A DNA stretch of 39,899 nucleotides from Gemmatimonadales bacterium (GCA_009840115.1 VXOJ01000001.1:1-39899); one strand, 5' to 3'. Shown: positions 7,347 to 16,097, counted from the first letter of the stretch. Notes: generated by a model not told the origin, from the letters alone. Translations and numbers: made by a program.

Positions 7347-9215
7347 CTACGTAGCTCCTCGCGCCATCCGCGTGTTCCGGACGTGTATGGCGAACACGGC
7401 GGTCCCCAACAACACGCCGGCGATCCGCACCGGGTCGTTCGGGACCAGGATGAGGGCGCCCGCGAGCGCGAACAGCGCGCGTTCGGCGACGCTACACGCG
7501 GCCACCGCGAAACCCTCGATCGCATATGCGACGGCCGACACCAGCGCCACCGTGCAGACGATGGCGAAGATGAAGGCCGTCACAGCGGTGCCGTCCACCA
7601 GGATCAGCGCCGAGTAGGCCATCATCGCGGGCACGATGAAGAAGCCGAGGGAGAGCTTCACCGCCTGGGTCGCCGTCCGCATGGGCGCGGAACCCGCCAC
7701 CCCCGCCCCCGCAAAGGCCGCGAGCGCGATGGGCGGCGTGACGTTCGATGTCTGCGAGAGCCAGAAGATGATCATGTGCGCGACGAGGAGGGAGAGCCCC
7801 AGCCCCTCGAGCGCCGGCGCCGCCATGACGGAAATCACGATGTAGGCCGCGGTCACGGGCAGTCCCATGCCGAGGACGAGCGCGGCGACCGCGATGAAGA
7901 TCAGCGCGAGCCAGAGCAGCCCGCCCGCCGCCTGCACGACGGACTCGGTGAACTGGAGGCCGATCCCGGTCTGGCCGATCACGCCCACGACGATCCCGGC
8001 CGTCGCGCACGCGAGCGAGATCGGCAGCGCGAGCACCGCGCCCGTCCGCAGCCCCTGGAGGATCGTGCGCCATCCGACCCGCGTCCGCTTGCGCGCCATC
8101 CCGGTGACGACGACCGCGAGGCAGCCCACCGCGCCCACGAGCGGGGGCGAGTAGTTGAGGAGGAGGAGCGCGACCACGAGCCCGAGCGGAAGCAGGAAGT
8201 GGACGCCCTCCCGCAGCGTGCGCCGCACCGGCGGCGGGTTCTTCATCCCCCGCAGTCCCAGTTTCAGGGCCATGAGGTGGACGAAGAGGAGCGTGCACCC
8301 GAAGTAGAGGATCGCGGGCGCGATGGAGAGCGCCACGATCTCCCGGTACGGCGTGTTCGTGAAGTCCGCCATGATGAACGCGCCGGCGCCCATGATCGGC
8401 GGCATGATCTGGCCGCCCGTGGAGGCGGCCGCCTCGATCCCGCCCGCCTGTTCCGGGCGGTAGCCGAGCTTCTTCATCATCGGGATCGTGAGCGCGCCCG
8501 TCGTCACCGTGTTCGCGATCGCCGAGCCGGAAATCGACCCCATGGCCGCGGAGGCGATGACGCTCGCCTTGGCCGGCCCGCCCCGGAACCGGCCCGCGGC
8601 GGCGAAGGCGAGGTCGATGAAGAAGCGCCCCGCCCCCGTCACCTCGAGGAACGCGCCGAAGAGGACGAAGATGAACACGGTCCCCGCCGCGATCCCCAGC
8701 GGCGTCCCGAACAGCCCCGCCCCCGTGAAGATCTGGAAGCGGAGGATGCGCTCGAGCGTGAAGCCCCGATTCGCGATCACGTCCGGCAGCAGGTCCCCGA
8801 ACCCCGCGTAGAGGAGGAAGACGAGGCCCACGGCGACCATCACCCAGCCCACGGCGCGGCGCGTCGCCTCGAACAGGAGGATGACGAACACCAGGCCCGC
8901 GATCAGGTCGTGCGTCGTGAGCCCGTACAGGATGTGGTCGACCCCGCGGTAGTCGAAGCCGACGATGACCCACCCGCAGTAGAGGGCGACGAGCGCCAGG
9001 GCGGCGTCGAGCCACAGGCTCCAGCGGGGCGCGGGCCCCTCCCCCGTCCACGAGGGCTTGGCGAGGAAGGTGAGGACGACGACCCAGGCGAGGTGGATGG
9101 GCCGTCCGAGCGTGGCCGAGAGCGTGCCGGTCGTGCTCTGCCAGAGCTGGAAGAGGGAGAGCCCCACCGCGAGGGCGAAGAGGATGCGCCGCCACGGCGG
9201 CCGCGGGGTCGTCAA
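7347..9215 (-). CDS. TRAP transporter fused permease (DctQ-DctM), TAXI type
   Basis: 622 aa, the usual size of the 4TM/12TM fused permease that pairs with TAXI-family binding proteins. The N-terminal part (residues 1-170) carries about four helices corresponding to DctQ; the rest is the DctM-like large subunit. Signature stretches include GSISGSAIANTVTTGALTIP and a QIMPPIMGAGAF loop in the first half of DctM, and SQTSNVTPPIALAAFAGAG in the second. Such carriers use the sodium gradient to import organic acids or amino-acid-like solutes. The start is TTG at 9215, 7 nt after the stop of the binding-protein gene, within the first copy of an 11-bp tandem repeat (9211-9232). It is the last gene of the 13251-7347 transcription unit. 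Confidence 0.93.
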   Translation of the reverse strand: MTTPRPPWRRILFALAVGLSLFQLWQSTTGTLSATLGRPIHLAWVVVLTFLAKPSWTGEGPAPRWSLWLDAALALVALYCGWVIVGFDYRGVDHILYGLTTHDLIAGLVFVILLFEATRRAVGWVMVAVGLVFLLYAGFGDLLPDVIANRGFTLERILRFQIFTGAGLFGTPLGIAAGTVFIFVLFGAFLEVTGAGRFFIDLAFAAAGRFRGGPAKASVIASAAMGSISGSAIANTVTTGALTIPMMKKLGYRPEQAGGIEAAASTGGQIMPPIMGAGAFIMADFTNTPYREIVALSIAPAILYFGCTLLFVHLMALKLGLRGMKNPPPVRRTLREGVHFLLPLGLVVALLLLNYSPPLVGAVGCLAVVVTGMARKRTRVGWRTILQGLRTGAVLALPISLACATAGIVVGVIGQTGIGLQFTESVVQAAGGLLWLALIFIAVAALVLGMGLPVTAAYIVISVMAAPALEGLGLSLLVAHMIIFWLSQTSNVTPPIALAAFAGAGVAGSAPMRTATQAVKLSLGFFIVPAMMAYSALILVDGTAVTAFIFAIVCTVALVSAVAYAIEGFAVAACSVAERALFALAGALILVPNDPVRIAGVLLGTAVFAIHVRNTRMARGAT

Positions 9216-9232
9216 CGCGCCGTCAACGCGCC
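9211..9232. repeat. 11-bp perfect tandem duplication at gene junction
   Basis: GTCAACGCGCC occurs twice head to tail (9211-9221 and 9222-9232). The right copy contains the stop of the TAXI binding protein (TGA, 9225-9223). The left copy supplies the TTG start of the TRAP permease (9215-9213). Each copy carries an overlapping TTGA, so before duplication the two genes probably shared a 4-nt stop/start overlap like their neighbours. Confidence 0.85.
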
Positions 9233-10185
9233 GTGGGTTCCAGAACTTCGTCGAAGTAGCGGCGGGCGCCGGGGTGGAGCGGGAAGTCGCCCACGTCGCG
9301 CGCCGAGGGCGGCGTGATGAAGCTCGCCACGCCGGAGATGTTCTCGAGATCCTCGCGCCGCTCCAGCATCGTGCGCGTGAGATCGTACGCGAGTCCCTCC
9401 TCCATCGCGCGGTGGACGACGATCAGGTTCCAGAGCGTCGGCGTGAGCACGGGCTCGTCAACGCCGCGGTAGACCCCGGGCGGCACGCGGAAGCCGCTGT
9501 ACGCGGGCTCGGATCGGATGATCGTCGCGATCTCATCCTCCGAGAAGGGGACGAGGATCATGTCCCGGGAGACCCCGATCTCGACCACGGCGGGCATCCC
9601 CAGGCCGCCGGCGATGAATCCGGCATCCAGCGTCCCGTCCTTGAGCCCGTTCGACATCTGCGCGTAGTTGAGCTGCCGCACGGTGAAGTCGGACTCGCCG
9701 ATCCCCATCGCCTCGAGCACGTTCCAGGCGGTGACCGCGTTCCCCGACCCCGGCGGGCCCACCGACACGCGGCGCCCGCGGAGATCCTGCACGGATTCGA
9801 TCCCCGTGCTCCGGGTCGTCACGAGGTGCACGACGTTGGGATAGAGCTTCCCGAGGGAGGCGAGCGGCATGGGCTCCGGGAAGCGCCCTCGGCCGGCCAG
9901 CGCCGCGGCGAGGGCGTCCGCCTGCGTGAAGCCGACCTCGCTCTCCCCCTTGGCGACCTGGATGAGGTTCGTCACGGAACCGGCGGTCGTCTCCGCCTTC
10001 ATGTTCATGCCGTCCACATGCCGCGACCAGATGGAGGCGAGCCCTCCGCCGAGCGGGTAGTAGAGCCCGTTCGTGTTCCCCGTCGCGATCGAGAGCGTCC
10101 GCTGCCCCTCACCCCCGCAACCCGCAGCGAGCGCGACGACAAACGCAGCCAGCGCCGCGCTAGCGGCCCGACGTCGCCGGGTCAC
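9223..10185 (-). CDS. TAXI family TRAP solute-binding lipoprotein
   Basis: 320 aa. GTG at 10185 overlaps the stop of the symporter gene (GTGA) and gives a positively charged N-terminus (RRRR) followed by a lipobox LAAGC (Cys 23), so the mature protein is a lipid-anchored periplasmic binding protein. The TAXI-family signature is clear: LSIATGNTNGLYYPLGGGLA near residue 32, then AETTAGSVTNLIQVAKGESE, VGFTQADAL, the RGRRVSVGPPGSGNAVTAW block and LKDGTLDAGFIAGG. It delivers substrate to the fused TRAP permease encoded 7 nt downstream. TAXI proteins are known or suspected to bind glutamate, 2-oxoglutarate or related acids; the ligand here cannot be read from sequence. Confidence 0.95.
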   Translation of the reverse strand: MTRRRRAASAALAAFVVALAAGCGGEGQRTLSIATGNTNGLYYPLGGGLASIWSRHVDGMNMKAETTAGSVTNLIQVAKGESEVGFTQADALAAALAGRGRFPEPMPLASLGKLYPNVVHLVTTRSTGIESVQDLRGRRVSVGPPGSGNAVTAWNVLEAMGIGESDFTVRQLNYAQMSNGLKDGTLDAGFIAGGLGMPAVVEIGVSRDMILVPFSEDEIATIIRSEPAYSGFRVPPGVYRGVDEPVLTPTLWNLIVVHRAMEEGLAYDLTRTMLERREDLENISGVASFITPPSARDVGDFPLHPGARRYFDEVLEPTAR

Positions 10186-11585
10186 GCTCCGTCCGCTCGG
10201 CGAGCGCGGACCAGGGCGACGAGGGCGAAGGCGGCGGCGGAGACGATGAGGCCGATGAGCGTGCGGTCGAGCAGGGCCGGCGCGTCGGCGGGGGCGAAGA
10301 TGTGCACGGCGCCCAGCGCGGCGAGGCCGGCGCCGATGGCGGCCAGCGCTTCGGGCACGCCGGCGCGCCGCGAGTGCAGTCCGGCGGCTACCGGGACGAA
10401 GAGGCTCACGCTCAGGATCGAGTAGAAGATGGTGAGCGAGGCGATCACGCTCTCGAGCCAGAGGGCGAGCAGCACGCCCAGCGTCCCCCCCGCGATGGCG
10501 GCGCCTCGCGCCACCCGCAGCACCTGCCGGCTCGTCGCCTCGGGTCTCAGGAATCCCTTGTAGAGATCCTTCGAGAGGGAGGTCGAGAGCATGAACAGTC
10601 CGGCGTCGGCCGAACTCACTTCGGCGGAGAACACGGCGGCGAGGCCGAGGAGCCCCAGCGCGGGCGGCAGCGCGGTGGCGAGGAGCATGGGCAGCGCTTG
10701 TTCTCGGCTCGCGAGCGCGGGATCGTACACGCGGGCGATCATGCCGAGCAGCGTAGGCGCGAAGGCGAACAGGACGAGCCCGACGCCGGCCGCGAGGAGC
10801 CCGATCCGGATCGCCCGGGGACCCGTCGCTCCGTAGACCTTCTGCACGAGCCCCGGGGAGATGATGAAGGCGGGCGCCAGGAGGGCGATGTAGACCCACC
10901 CGGACCCCCCACCCTGCCACAGATTCAGGTAATCCGGCGATGTGCGCGCGGCGGTCGCTTCGATGGCGGCCCAGCCGCCGATGTCGGAAAGCGCCCACGG
11001 GATCGCGACCGCGAACCCGGCGAGCAGCACGACGAGTTGCACCAGGTTGACCCAGGCCGACGCCACGAGGCCGCCGGCGCTGAAGTAGACGATGACGACG
11101 ATCCCGCCCAGGAGCGCGCCGATCCAGCGCGGGGTGCCGGCGACGACGGAGACGATCTCGGCCATTGCGATGAGTTGCCCGGACACGATGGTGAGGGTGG
11201 CGAACCAGAGCAGGACGGCGATCAGCAGCCGCACGGAGCGGCCGTACCGAAGGTCCAGGTAGTCGCCCATGGTGAGGAGCCCGTGGCGCGCGGCCACCTT
11301 CCAGATGCGCGGCCCGACCCAGAGGGCGAGCAGGATCGTCCCGATGCCGGCCGAGCCGACCCACCACCACGCGCTCAGCCCGTCCCGGTAGCCGAGTCCC
11401 GCCGCGCCCACCGTCGTGCCCGCCCCGAGGTTGGCGGCCAGCACGGTGGCGAAGAGCAGCACCGGCCCGAGCTTGCGGTCCGCCACGAAGAAGCTCCCCA
11501 CCCGGCCAACCCGCCGCCCGATCCAAGCCCCCAGCGCCACGAGCCCCGCAGCATACGCCAGAAGCACCCACAGGCCGGTGCTCAC
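10182..11585 (-). CDS. Sodium:solute symporter (SSS/SLC5 family)
   Basis: 467 aa, about 13 transmembrane helices. GTG at 11585 gives the typical short N-terminal helix. Landmarks are SFFVADRKLGPVLLFATVLAANLGAGTTVG compressed in helices 1-2 (FFVADRKLG motif near residue 32), HGLLTMGDYLDLRYG, and the helix-8 sodium-2 site FSAEVSSADAGLFMLSTSLS near residues 316-335. It imports a small solute (amino acid, sugar, carboxylate or similar) with sodium. The 3' end overlaps the TAXI gene by 4 nt, so it is translated with a complete TRAP system, which is an unusual combination of two different sodium-driven importers. It lies 37 nt downstream of the P1 peptidase gene. Confidence 0.93.
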   Translation of the reverse strand: MSTGLWVLLAYAAGLVALGAWIGRRVGRVGSFFVADRKLGPVLLFATVLAANLGAGTTVGAAGLGYRDGLSAWWWVGSAGIGTILLALWVGPRIWKVAARHGLLTMGDYLDLRYGRSVRLLIAVLLWFATLTIVSGQLIAMAEIVSVVAGTPRWIGALLGGIVVIVYFSAGGLVASAWVNLVQLVVLLAGFAVAIPWALSDIGGWAAIEATAARTSPDYLNLWQGGGSGWVYIALLAPAFIISPGLVQKVYGATGPRAIRIGLLAAGVGLVLFAFAPTLLGMIARVYDPALASREQALPMLLATALPPALGLLGLAAVFSAEVSSADAGLFMLSTSLSKDLYKGFLRPEATSRQVLRVARGAAIAGGTLGVLLALWLESVIASLTIFYSILSVSLFVPVAAGLHSRRAGVPEALAAIGAGLAALGAVHIFAPADAPALLDRTLIGLIVSAAAFALVALVRARRADGA

Positions 11586-11622
11586 GTCGTCGCCAGCGGC
11601 GCGCTCACCAGGCCGCGTTCAA

Positions 11623-12750
11623 TCAGTTGCCGGTGTCCGCCAGGTCGGACACGGAGGGGAGGCCGGGGAGGCCGGTGGCGGCGCGGACGGCGCGCAGGAT
11701 CGCTTCGGCGACCATGTCCGCGGCGAGCGCGCCGATCCGCGACAGGCCGGCGTCGTCCTCGTGCGTGCCGGTGGCGAGGCCGAACAGGGTGTCGCCGTCG
11801 CTCGGGGTGTGGGCCGGGTAGATGGCCCGGGCGAGCCCGTCGTGCGCCATCTGCGCGACCTTCGTGATCTCGGCCTTCGAGAGGCGCGCGTTCGTCGCCA
11901 CGACGCCGATGGTCGTGTTTTCGACGGAAGCGTCGTCGCCCGGCGCATCGCCCGGCGGCCGCGCCTCGCCCTCCCGCAGTAGCGCGCGGGCGTCCGCGAA
12001 GCCCGTCCCGTCCTCGGTGCGGACCCCGGCCACGACCTCCCCGGTGGCCGGATCGATCACGTCGCCGACCGCGTTGACCGCGACGAGCGCGGCCACGGTG
12101 AGACCGTCCTCGAGGGTGATCGAAGCGGTGCCGATCCCGCCCTTCATCGCGCGGCCGCGGCCACGGAGCTTCCCCACCGTCGCCCCGGCCCCCGCGCCGA
12201 CACTGCCCTCGGCGGGGGCGGCCGCGCTCGCCGCCCGGGCGGCCTCGTAGCCGCATTCCGGCCCGGGCCGGACGGACCCGCCGCCGACGCCGAGATCGAA
12301 CAGGATCGCCGCCGCCACGATCGGGACGACATGGTCCCCGGCCCGATACCCGATCCGGCGCTCCTCGAGATACCGGACCACGCCCGATGCCGCGTCGAGC
12401 CCGAACGCGCTCCCGCCCGAGAGCACGATGGCGTGGGCTTCCTGCACGCTGTTCACCGGATCGAGGAGGGCGATCTCCCGCGTCCCCGGCGCCCCGCCCC
12501 GCACGTCGACGCCCGCCACGGCGCCGTCCTCGGCGAGGACGACCGTACAGCCGGTGGGCCGCTCCTCCAGTGTGAAGTGCCCCAGCGCGAGCCCCTCGAC
12601 CGCCGTGATCCCGCCCCCCGCCGAATCCGCCGTCTCCTGCGCCACACACCCTCCCGCCGCGAGAAATCCGCCCACCACCCCGGCCGCCGCGAGCGCGACG
12701 CCCCGCGCAGAGCGCGGCCCCGGAAGCTCCGGTCTCATCCGCACCGCCAT
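11623..12750 (-). CDS. P1 family peptidase (DmpA/BapA-like, S58), exported
   Basis: 375 aa. Members are Ntn-type self-cleaving aminopeptidases acting on D-amino-acid or beta-amino-acid peptides, or amidases. The family pattern is evident: GGSAFGLDAASGVVRYLEE near residue 112, RGRAMKGGIGTASITLEDG near residue 197, AVNAVGDVIDPATGE, and the cleavage-site region ENTTIGVVATNARLSKAE, with N278/T279 the likely scissile pair and T279 the nucleophile. An N-terminal hydrophobic segment ends in AAGGC (Cys 35), so the protein is probably secreted or lipid-anchored, unlike cytosolic DmpA. ATG at 12750 is used; a second ATG at 12738 would give a shorter signal. Position at the front of a symporter/TRAP operon suggests it releases small substrates for uptake. 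Confidence 0.92.
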   Translation of the reverse strand: MAVRMRPELPGPRSARGVALAAAGVVGGFLAAGGCVAQETADSAGGGITAVEGLALGHFTLEERPTGCTVVLAEDGAVAGVDVRGGAPGTREIALLDPVNSVQEAHAIVLSGGSAFGLDAASGVVRYLEERRIGYRAGDHVVPIVAAAILFDLGVGGGSVRPGPECGYEAARAASAAAPAEGSVGAGAGATVGKLRGRGRAMKGGIGTASITLEDGLTVAALVAVNAVGDVIDPATGEVVAGVRTEDGTGFADARALLREGEARPPGDAPGDDASVENTTIGVVATNARLSKAEITKVAQMAHDGLARAIYPAHTPSDGDTLFGLATGTHEDDAGLSRIGALAADMVAEAILRAVRAATGLPGLPSVSDLADTGN

Positions 12751-12762
12751 CGGACGGCCATG

Positions 12763-13251
12763 CTATCCGGCGAACTCGTACACGAGGCTCTCCCCGGGCA
12801 GACCCTCGACTCGCAGCACGACCGTGCCGGGTCCGGGTCCGTAGAACTGCTGGTAGCGCGTTCTGACCAGGTCGAGGTCGAAGACGCGGGTGTCGGTCAC
12901 CCAGCGCTCGCAGGCATCGCCGTTCGCCTCATGGACGAGTTCCGCCGCAAGCTGCACCGGGTCCGACTCCATGAACGATTGCGAGATGACCAGCGTGAAG
13001 ATGTGCCTCCGGCAACCGCCCGCGTACGAGACGTCGACGGTCAACCCGTCTCCGTCGACCGAGGCCGAGTTCGCGACGTAGGGATCGTCCCCCCAGTCGC
13101 CGTTCCCCGCGAGAACCACGTTGTTTTCCGGGACATCCGGCCCCAGCCCCGACTCGCCGCACCCCCACGCAGCGAGAAGTCCGAGGATGAGCACCATCGA
13201 GGCCCTCCCGCGGGAGGCGCAGACCGGGGCACCGGCAGTCGAAAATGTCAT
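12763..13251 (-). CDS. Unknown lipoprotein
   Basis: 162 aa from ATG at 13251. A signal peptide (MVLILGLLAAWGC within residues 19-31) ends in a lipobox-like AAWGC, so the mature protein would be a lipid-anchored envelope protein. The mature part has DDPYVANSASVDGDGLTVDV, a CRRHIFTL segment with a Cys that may pair with the one in GDACERW, and a C-terminal strand GTVVLRVEGLPGESLVYEF. I recognise no named family. It stands 12 nt upstream of the P1 peptidase and is probably the first gene of that unit. The frame is open further upstream to 13374, but the extra residues would cover the divergent toxin-antitoxin promoter region, so ATG 13251 is preferred. Confidence 0.6.
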   Translation of the reverse strand: MTFSTAGAPVCASRGRASMVLILGLLAAWGCGESGLGPDVPENNVVLAGNGDWGDDPYVANSASVDGDGLTVDVSYAGGCRRHIFTLVISQSFMESDPVQLAAELVHEANGDACERWVTDTRVFDLDLVRTRYQQFYGPGPGTVVLRVEGLPGESLVYEFAG

Positions 13252-13339
13252 CCGAGCAATGTAGCACGGCCCCCCCGGCGGTGGACCGACCGCGGCCGAC
13301 AATGCGGCACTCGCCGGCGGATTCGGACCGGCGCCCGAT

Positions 13340-13363
13340 GCTTGCAAGCGCAGACTGCTAGCA
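13340..13363. promoter_or_regulatory. Two adjacent palindromes upstream of the FitAB-type pair
   Basis: GCTTGCAAGC (13340-13349) and TGCTAGCA (13356-13363) are each perfect palindromes, centres 15 bp apart, about 45-68 nt upstream of the antitoxin ATG. A TTGCAA inside the first and a CACTAAT just after the second could be weak -35/-10 elements. The position is right for the autoregulatory operator of a ribbon-helix-helix antitoxin/PIN toxin complex. Confidence 0.4.
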
Positions 13364-13407
13364 CTAATCTCCACTTGCCGACGACTTGTTTCTGAGGAGT
13401 GGAGCGT

Positions 13408-13671
13408 ATGGGGAACACGATTACCGTCCGGGACATCGATCCGGGCGACAAGGCCTGGCTCCGCCGGGAGGCCCGCTACACCGGCATCTCAATGGAGGAG
13501 TTCGTTCGCCGCCTGATTCGCGAGAAGAGGGAGAACGCCGCCGGCGAGACGAGACCCTCGCAAGTCTTCGAGAGGTACTTCGGATCGGAGTACGGGGTGG
13601 AGCTGCCCGAGCCTTCTCGCCACGGATACAGGCCGTTCGTGTTCGAGGATGAGGGCGAGGGCGAGCCGTGA
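13408..13671 (+). CDS. FitA/VapB-like ribbon-helix-helix antitoxin
   Basis: 87 aa. The N-terminal 40 residues fit a ribbon-helix-helix DNA-binding domain of the FitA kind: a strand ITVRDIDPGDKAWLRR, a helix, then TGISMEEFVRRLIREKRE. The C-terminal tail (RPSQVFERYFGSEYGVELPE) would wrap the toxin. ATG at 13408 is preferred over the GTG at 13399 because GAGGAG lies 8 nt upstream of it. The last codons overlap the toxin start by 4 nt (GTGA), the normal order for such pairs. The antitoxin-toxin complex should repress its own promoter, and two palindromes lie just upstream. Confidence 0.85.
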   Translation: MGNTITVRDIDPGDKAWLRREARYTGISMEEFVRRLIREKRENAAGETRPSQVFERYFGSEYGVELPEPSRHGYRPFVFEDEGEGEP

Positions 13672-14117
13672 GGCAGCCCCTCCGCTGGCTCATCGATACG
13701 AACGTGGTCTCCGAGATGATGCGTCCGGCTCCCGACGCGCGAGTGGCCGGGTTCCTCGACGGGATCTGGGCCCAGGGAGTCGGTCTGGCGTCCGTCACGG
13801 TGTGGGAGATCCTCAACGGAATCGGCCGCATGGACGCCGGCCGGCGGCGGGAACGTCTGGCCGAGCGGTTCCAAGGCCTTCTGGATGATCTCTTCCGCGA
13901 ACGGATCCTCGACTGGACCCTCAGCGACGCCCAAGCCTGCGCCCGCATCATGGAATCGAAGAGGCGGCGAGGCGAACCGCTCGACGACCACCTGCCGGAC
14001 GCGATGCTGGCGGGCGCGGCGGCGCGTCACGGCCTCACCCTGGTCACGCGGAACGAGCGGGACTTCCGGAACACGGGCATCGAAGTGGTCAACCCCTGGG
14101 CGGACAGGTCGCGTTGA
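13668..14117 (+). CDS. vapC: VapC/FitB-like PIN-domain ribonuclease toxin
   Basis: 149 aa. GTG start overlaps the antitoxin stop (GTGA). It is a PIN-domain metal-dependent RNase. All expected acidic residues are present: D10 in LIDTNVVSE, E47 in SVTVWEIL, D111 in HLPDAMLAG and D132 in TRNERDF. It therefore looks catalytically intact. The sequence WLIDTNVVSEMMRP and the ending TRNERDFRNTGIEVVNPW match the FitB/VapC family of type II toxin-antitoxin systems, which cleave tRNA or other RNA when the antitoxin is degraded. The gene converges on the acetoacetyl-CoA synthetase gene with a 21-nt gap. Confidence 0.93.
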   Translation: MRQPLRWLIDTNVVSEMMRPAPDARVAGFLDGIWAQGVGLASVTVWEILNGIGRMDAGRRRERLAERFQGLLDDLFRERILDWTLSDAQACARIMESKRRRGEPLDDHLPDAMLAGAAARHGLTLVTRNERDFRNTGIEVVNPWADRSR

Positions 14118-14138
14118 TCCGCCGGCCACGTCGCCCTG

Positions 14139-16097
14139 CTACGCGCGGAGTTCGGGGCGGTTGCGGTAGTCTTCGAGGGCCTCGGGGTTGGCGAGTGCCT
14201 CGACGTTCTTCACGGACTGTCCCAGTACCACGGCGCGCACGGCGAGTTCCGAGATCTTGGCGCTCTTCGTGCGCGGGATGTCCGTCACCTGCAGTATCCG
14301 CGCCGGGACGTGCCGGGGCGAGGCGTTCTCCCGGATCTCCCCCCGGATCCGCGCCTCCAGGTCCTCGTCCAGGCTCCGGCCCTCCGCGAGCCGCACGAAG
14401 AGCACGACGCGCGTGTCGTTCTCCCACGGCTGCCCGATGACGATGGACTCCAGGATCTCCGGCATCCGGTCCACGAGCCGGTAGATCTCCGCCGTCCCGA
14501 TCCGCACGCCGCCCGCGTTCAGCGTCGCGTCGGAGCGGCCGTAGATCACCGCGCCGCCGTGCTCCGTCCACTCCATCCAGTCGCCGTGCCGCCAGACGTT
14601 GGGATACATGTCGAAGTACGCCGCGTGGAAGCGGCTCCCGTCGTCGTCTCCCCAGAACCCCGTGGGCACCGAGGGGAAGGGCGACTTGCAGACGAGTTCC
14701 CCTTTCCCCGCCGGCATCGACCCGCCCTCGTCATCCCACACATCCACGTCCATGCCCAGCGACGGCGCCTGGATCTCGCCCCGCCACACCGGGAGGAGTG
14801 GGTGTCCCACCACAAACCCCGCGCACAGGTCCGTCCCGCCCGAGATCGAGGCGAGGTGGACGTCGGGCTTCACGTCCCGGTACACGTAGTCGAACCCCTC
14901 CGGGACGAGCGGAGACCCCGTGGAGAGCATCGTCCGCACCGAGGAGAGATCGTGCGTCTCCCGCGGCCGGAGGCCCTCCTTCCCGAGCGCGTCGATGAAC
15001 TTCGCGGACACGCCGAGTTGCGTCATGCGCACTTCGTCCGCGTAGTCGAACAGGACGTGCGGCCCGGGATGGAAGGGCGACCCGTCGTACAGGACCGCCG
15101 TCGCCTCGCTCGCCAGCGCCGACGAGAGCCAGTTCCACATCATCCACCCGCAGGTGGTGTAGTAGAAGGCGCGGTCGTCCGGCCGGATGTCCGCGTGCAG
15201 CCGGTGCTCCTTGAGGTGGGTGAGGAGGATGCCGCCCGCCGCGTGCACGATGCACTTCGGGACCCCGGTCGTGCCGGAGGAGAAGAGGATGTAGAGGGGA
15301 TGGTCGAACGGGAGCCGCCGGAATTCGATCTCCCGCGGGCTCCACGGGCCGACGAAGTCGTCGAACAGGACCGCGCCCGGGATCGCGGAGATGTCCGGGT
15401 CCGGATCCGTGTGGGGGACGATGATCACGCGCTCCACCGAGGGGAGACGCCGCACGATCTCCGGCAGGCGGTCGAGGCTCGAGTACCGTTTGCCCTGCCA
15501 GAAGTAGCCGTCGGCCGCGAGGAGGACGCGCGGTTCGATCTGGCCGAAGCGGTCGAGCACGCCCTGCACGCCGAAGTCGGGCGAGGCGGTGGAGATCGTC
15601 GCCCCGAGGCTCGCCGAGGCGAGCATGTACACGATGGACTCGGGCATGTTGGGCACGTAGCCGGCCACCCGGTCGCCCGGCTCGATTCCGAGCGCGTCCA
15701 GCGCCTGGGCGAGGCGTGAGGTCTTGTCGTACAGCTCGGCCCAGGTGAGGTCGCGGCGCACGCGGTCCTCGGCCCGGAAGAGGAGCGCCGGTCCGTCGTC
15801 GCGGCGGCGCAGCAGGTTCTCCGCGTAGTTCAGCCGCGCGTCCGGATACCAGCGCGCCCCCGGCAGACGGTCGAAGTCGACGACCACGCGCTCGCCGCGC
15901 TCCCCGATGACGCCGCAGAAGTCCCACACCGCGTTCCAGAACGCCTCCGGCTCGCGGATCGACCAGCGCCACAGCGCGTCCGGGGAAGCGGCCGCGGCCC
16001 CGCACGCCTCGTTCGCGTAGCGCGTGAAGCGCGCCATGTTCGTCGTCGCGGCGAAGTCGGGATCCGGCGTCCACAGCGGCCGGCCCGCGCCCGTCAT
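14139..16097 (-). CDS. Acetoacetyl-CoA synthetase
   Basis: 652 aa, the normal length. It activates acetoacetate (from ketogenic or poly-hydroxybutyrate degradation) to acetoacetyl-CoA using ATP. The N-terminal block WTPDPDFAATTNMARFTRYA and WRWSIREPEAFWNAVWDF is that of acetoacetyl-CoA synthetase rather than acetyl-CoA synthetase. The adenylate-forming core motifs are present: ILFSSGTTGVPKCIVH (P-loop-like), TTCGWMMWNW, SISGGTDLC, and the C-terminal catalytic lysine in RTKSAKISELA. ATG at 16097 overlaps the stop of the heme-copper subunit gene (ATGA), so the enzyme is the third gene of the norC-like/norB-like unit. The open frame extending upstream to 17357 is antisense-type shadow over the oxidase gene and was discarded. 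Confidence 0.95.
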   Translation of the reverse strand: MTGAGRPLWTPDPDFAATTNMARFTRYANEACGAAAASPDALWRWSIREPEAFWNAVWDFCGVIGERGERVVVDFDRLPGARWYPDARLNYAENLLRRRDDGPALLFRAEDRVRRDLTWAELYDKTSRLAQALDALGIEPGDRVAGYVPNMPESIVYMLASASLGATISTASPDFGVQGVLDRFGQIEPRVLLAADGYFWQGKRYSSLDRLPEIVRRLPSVERVIIVPHTDPDPDISAIPGAVLFDDFVGPWSPREIEFRRLPFDHPLYILFSSGTTGVPKCIVHAAGGILLTHLKEHRLHADIRPDDRAFYYTTCGWMMWNWLSSALASEATAVLYDGSPFHPGPHVLFDYADEVRMTQLGVSAKFIDALGKEGLRPRETHDLSSVRTMLSTGSPLVPEGFDYVYRDVKPDVHLASISGGTDLCAGFVVGHPLLPVWRGEIQAPSLGMDVDVWDDEGGSMPAGKGELVCKSPFPSVPTGFWGDDDGSRFHAAYFDMYPNVWRHGDWMEWTEHGGAVIYGRSDATLNAGGVRIGTAEIYRLVDRMPEILESIVIGQPWENDTRVVLFVRLAEGRSLDEDLEARIRGEIRENASPRHVPARILQVTDIPRTKSAKISELAVRAVVLGQSVKNVEALANPEALEDYRNRPELRA

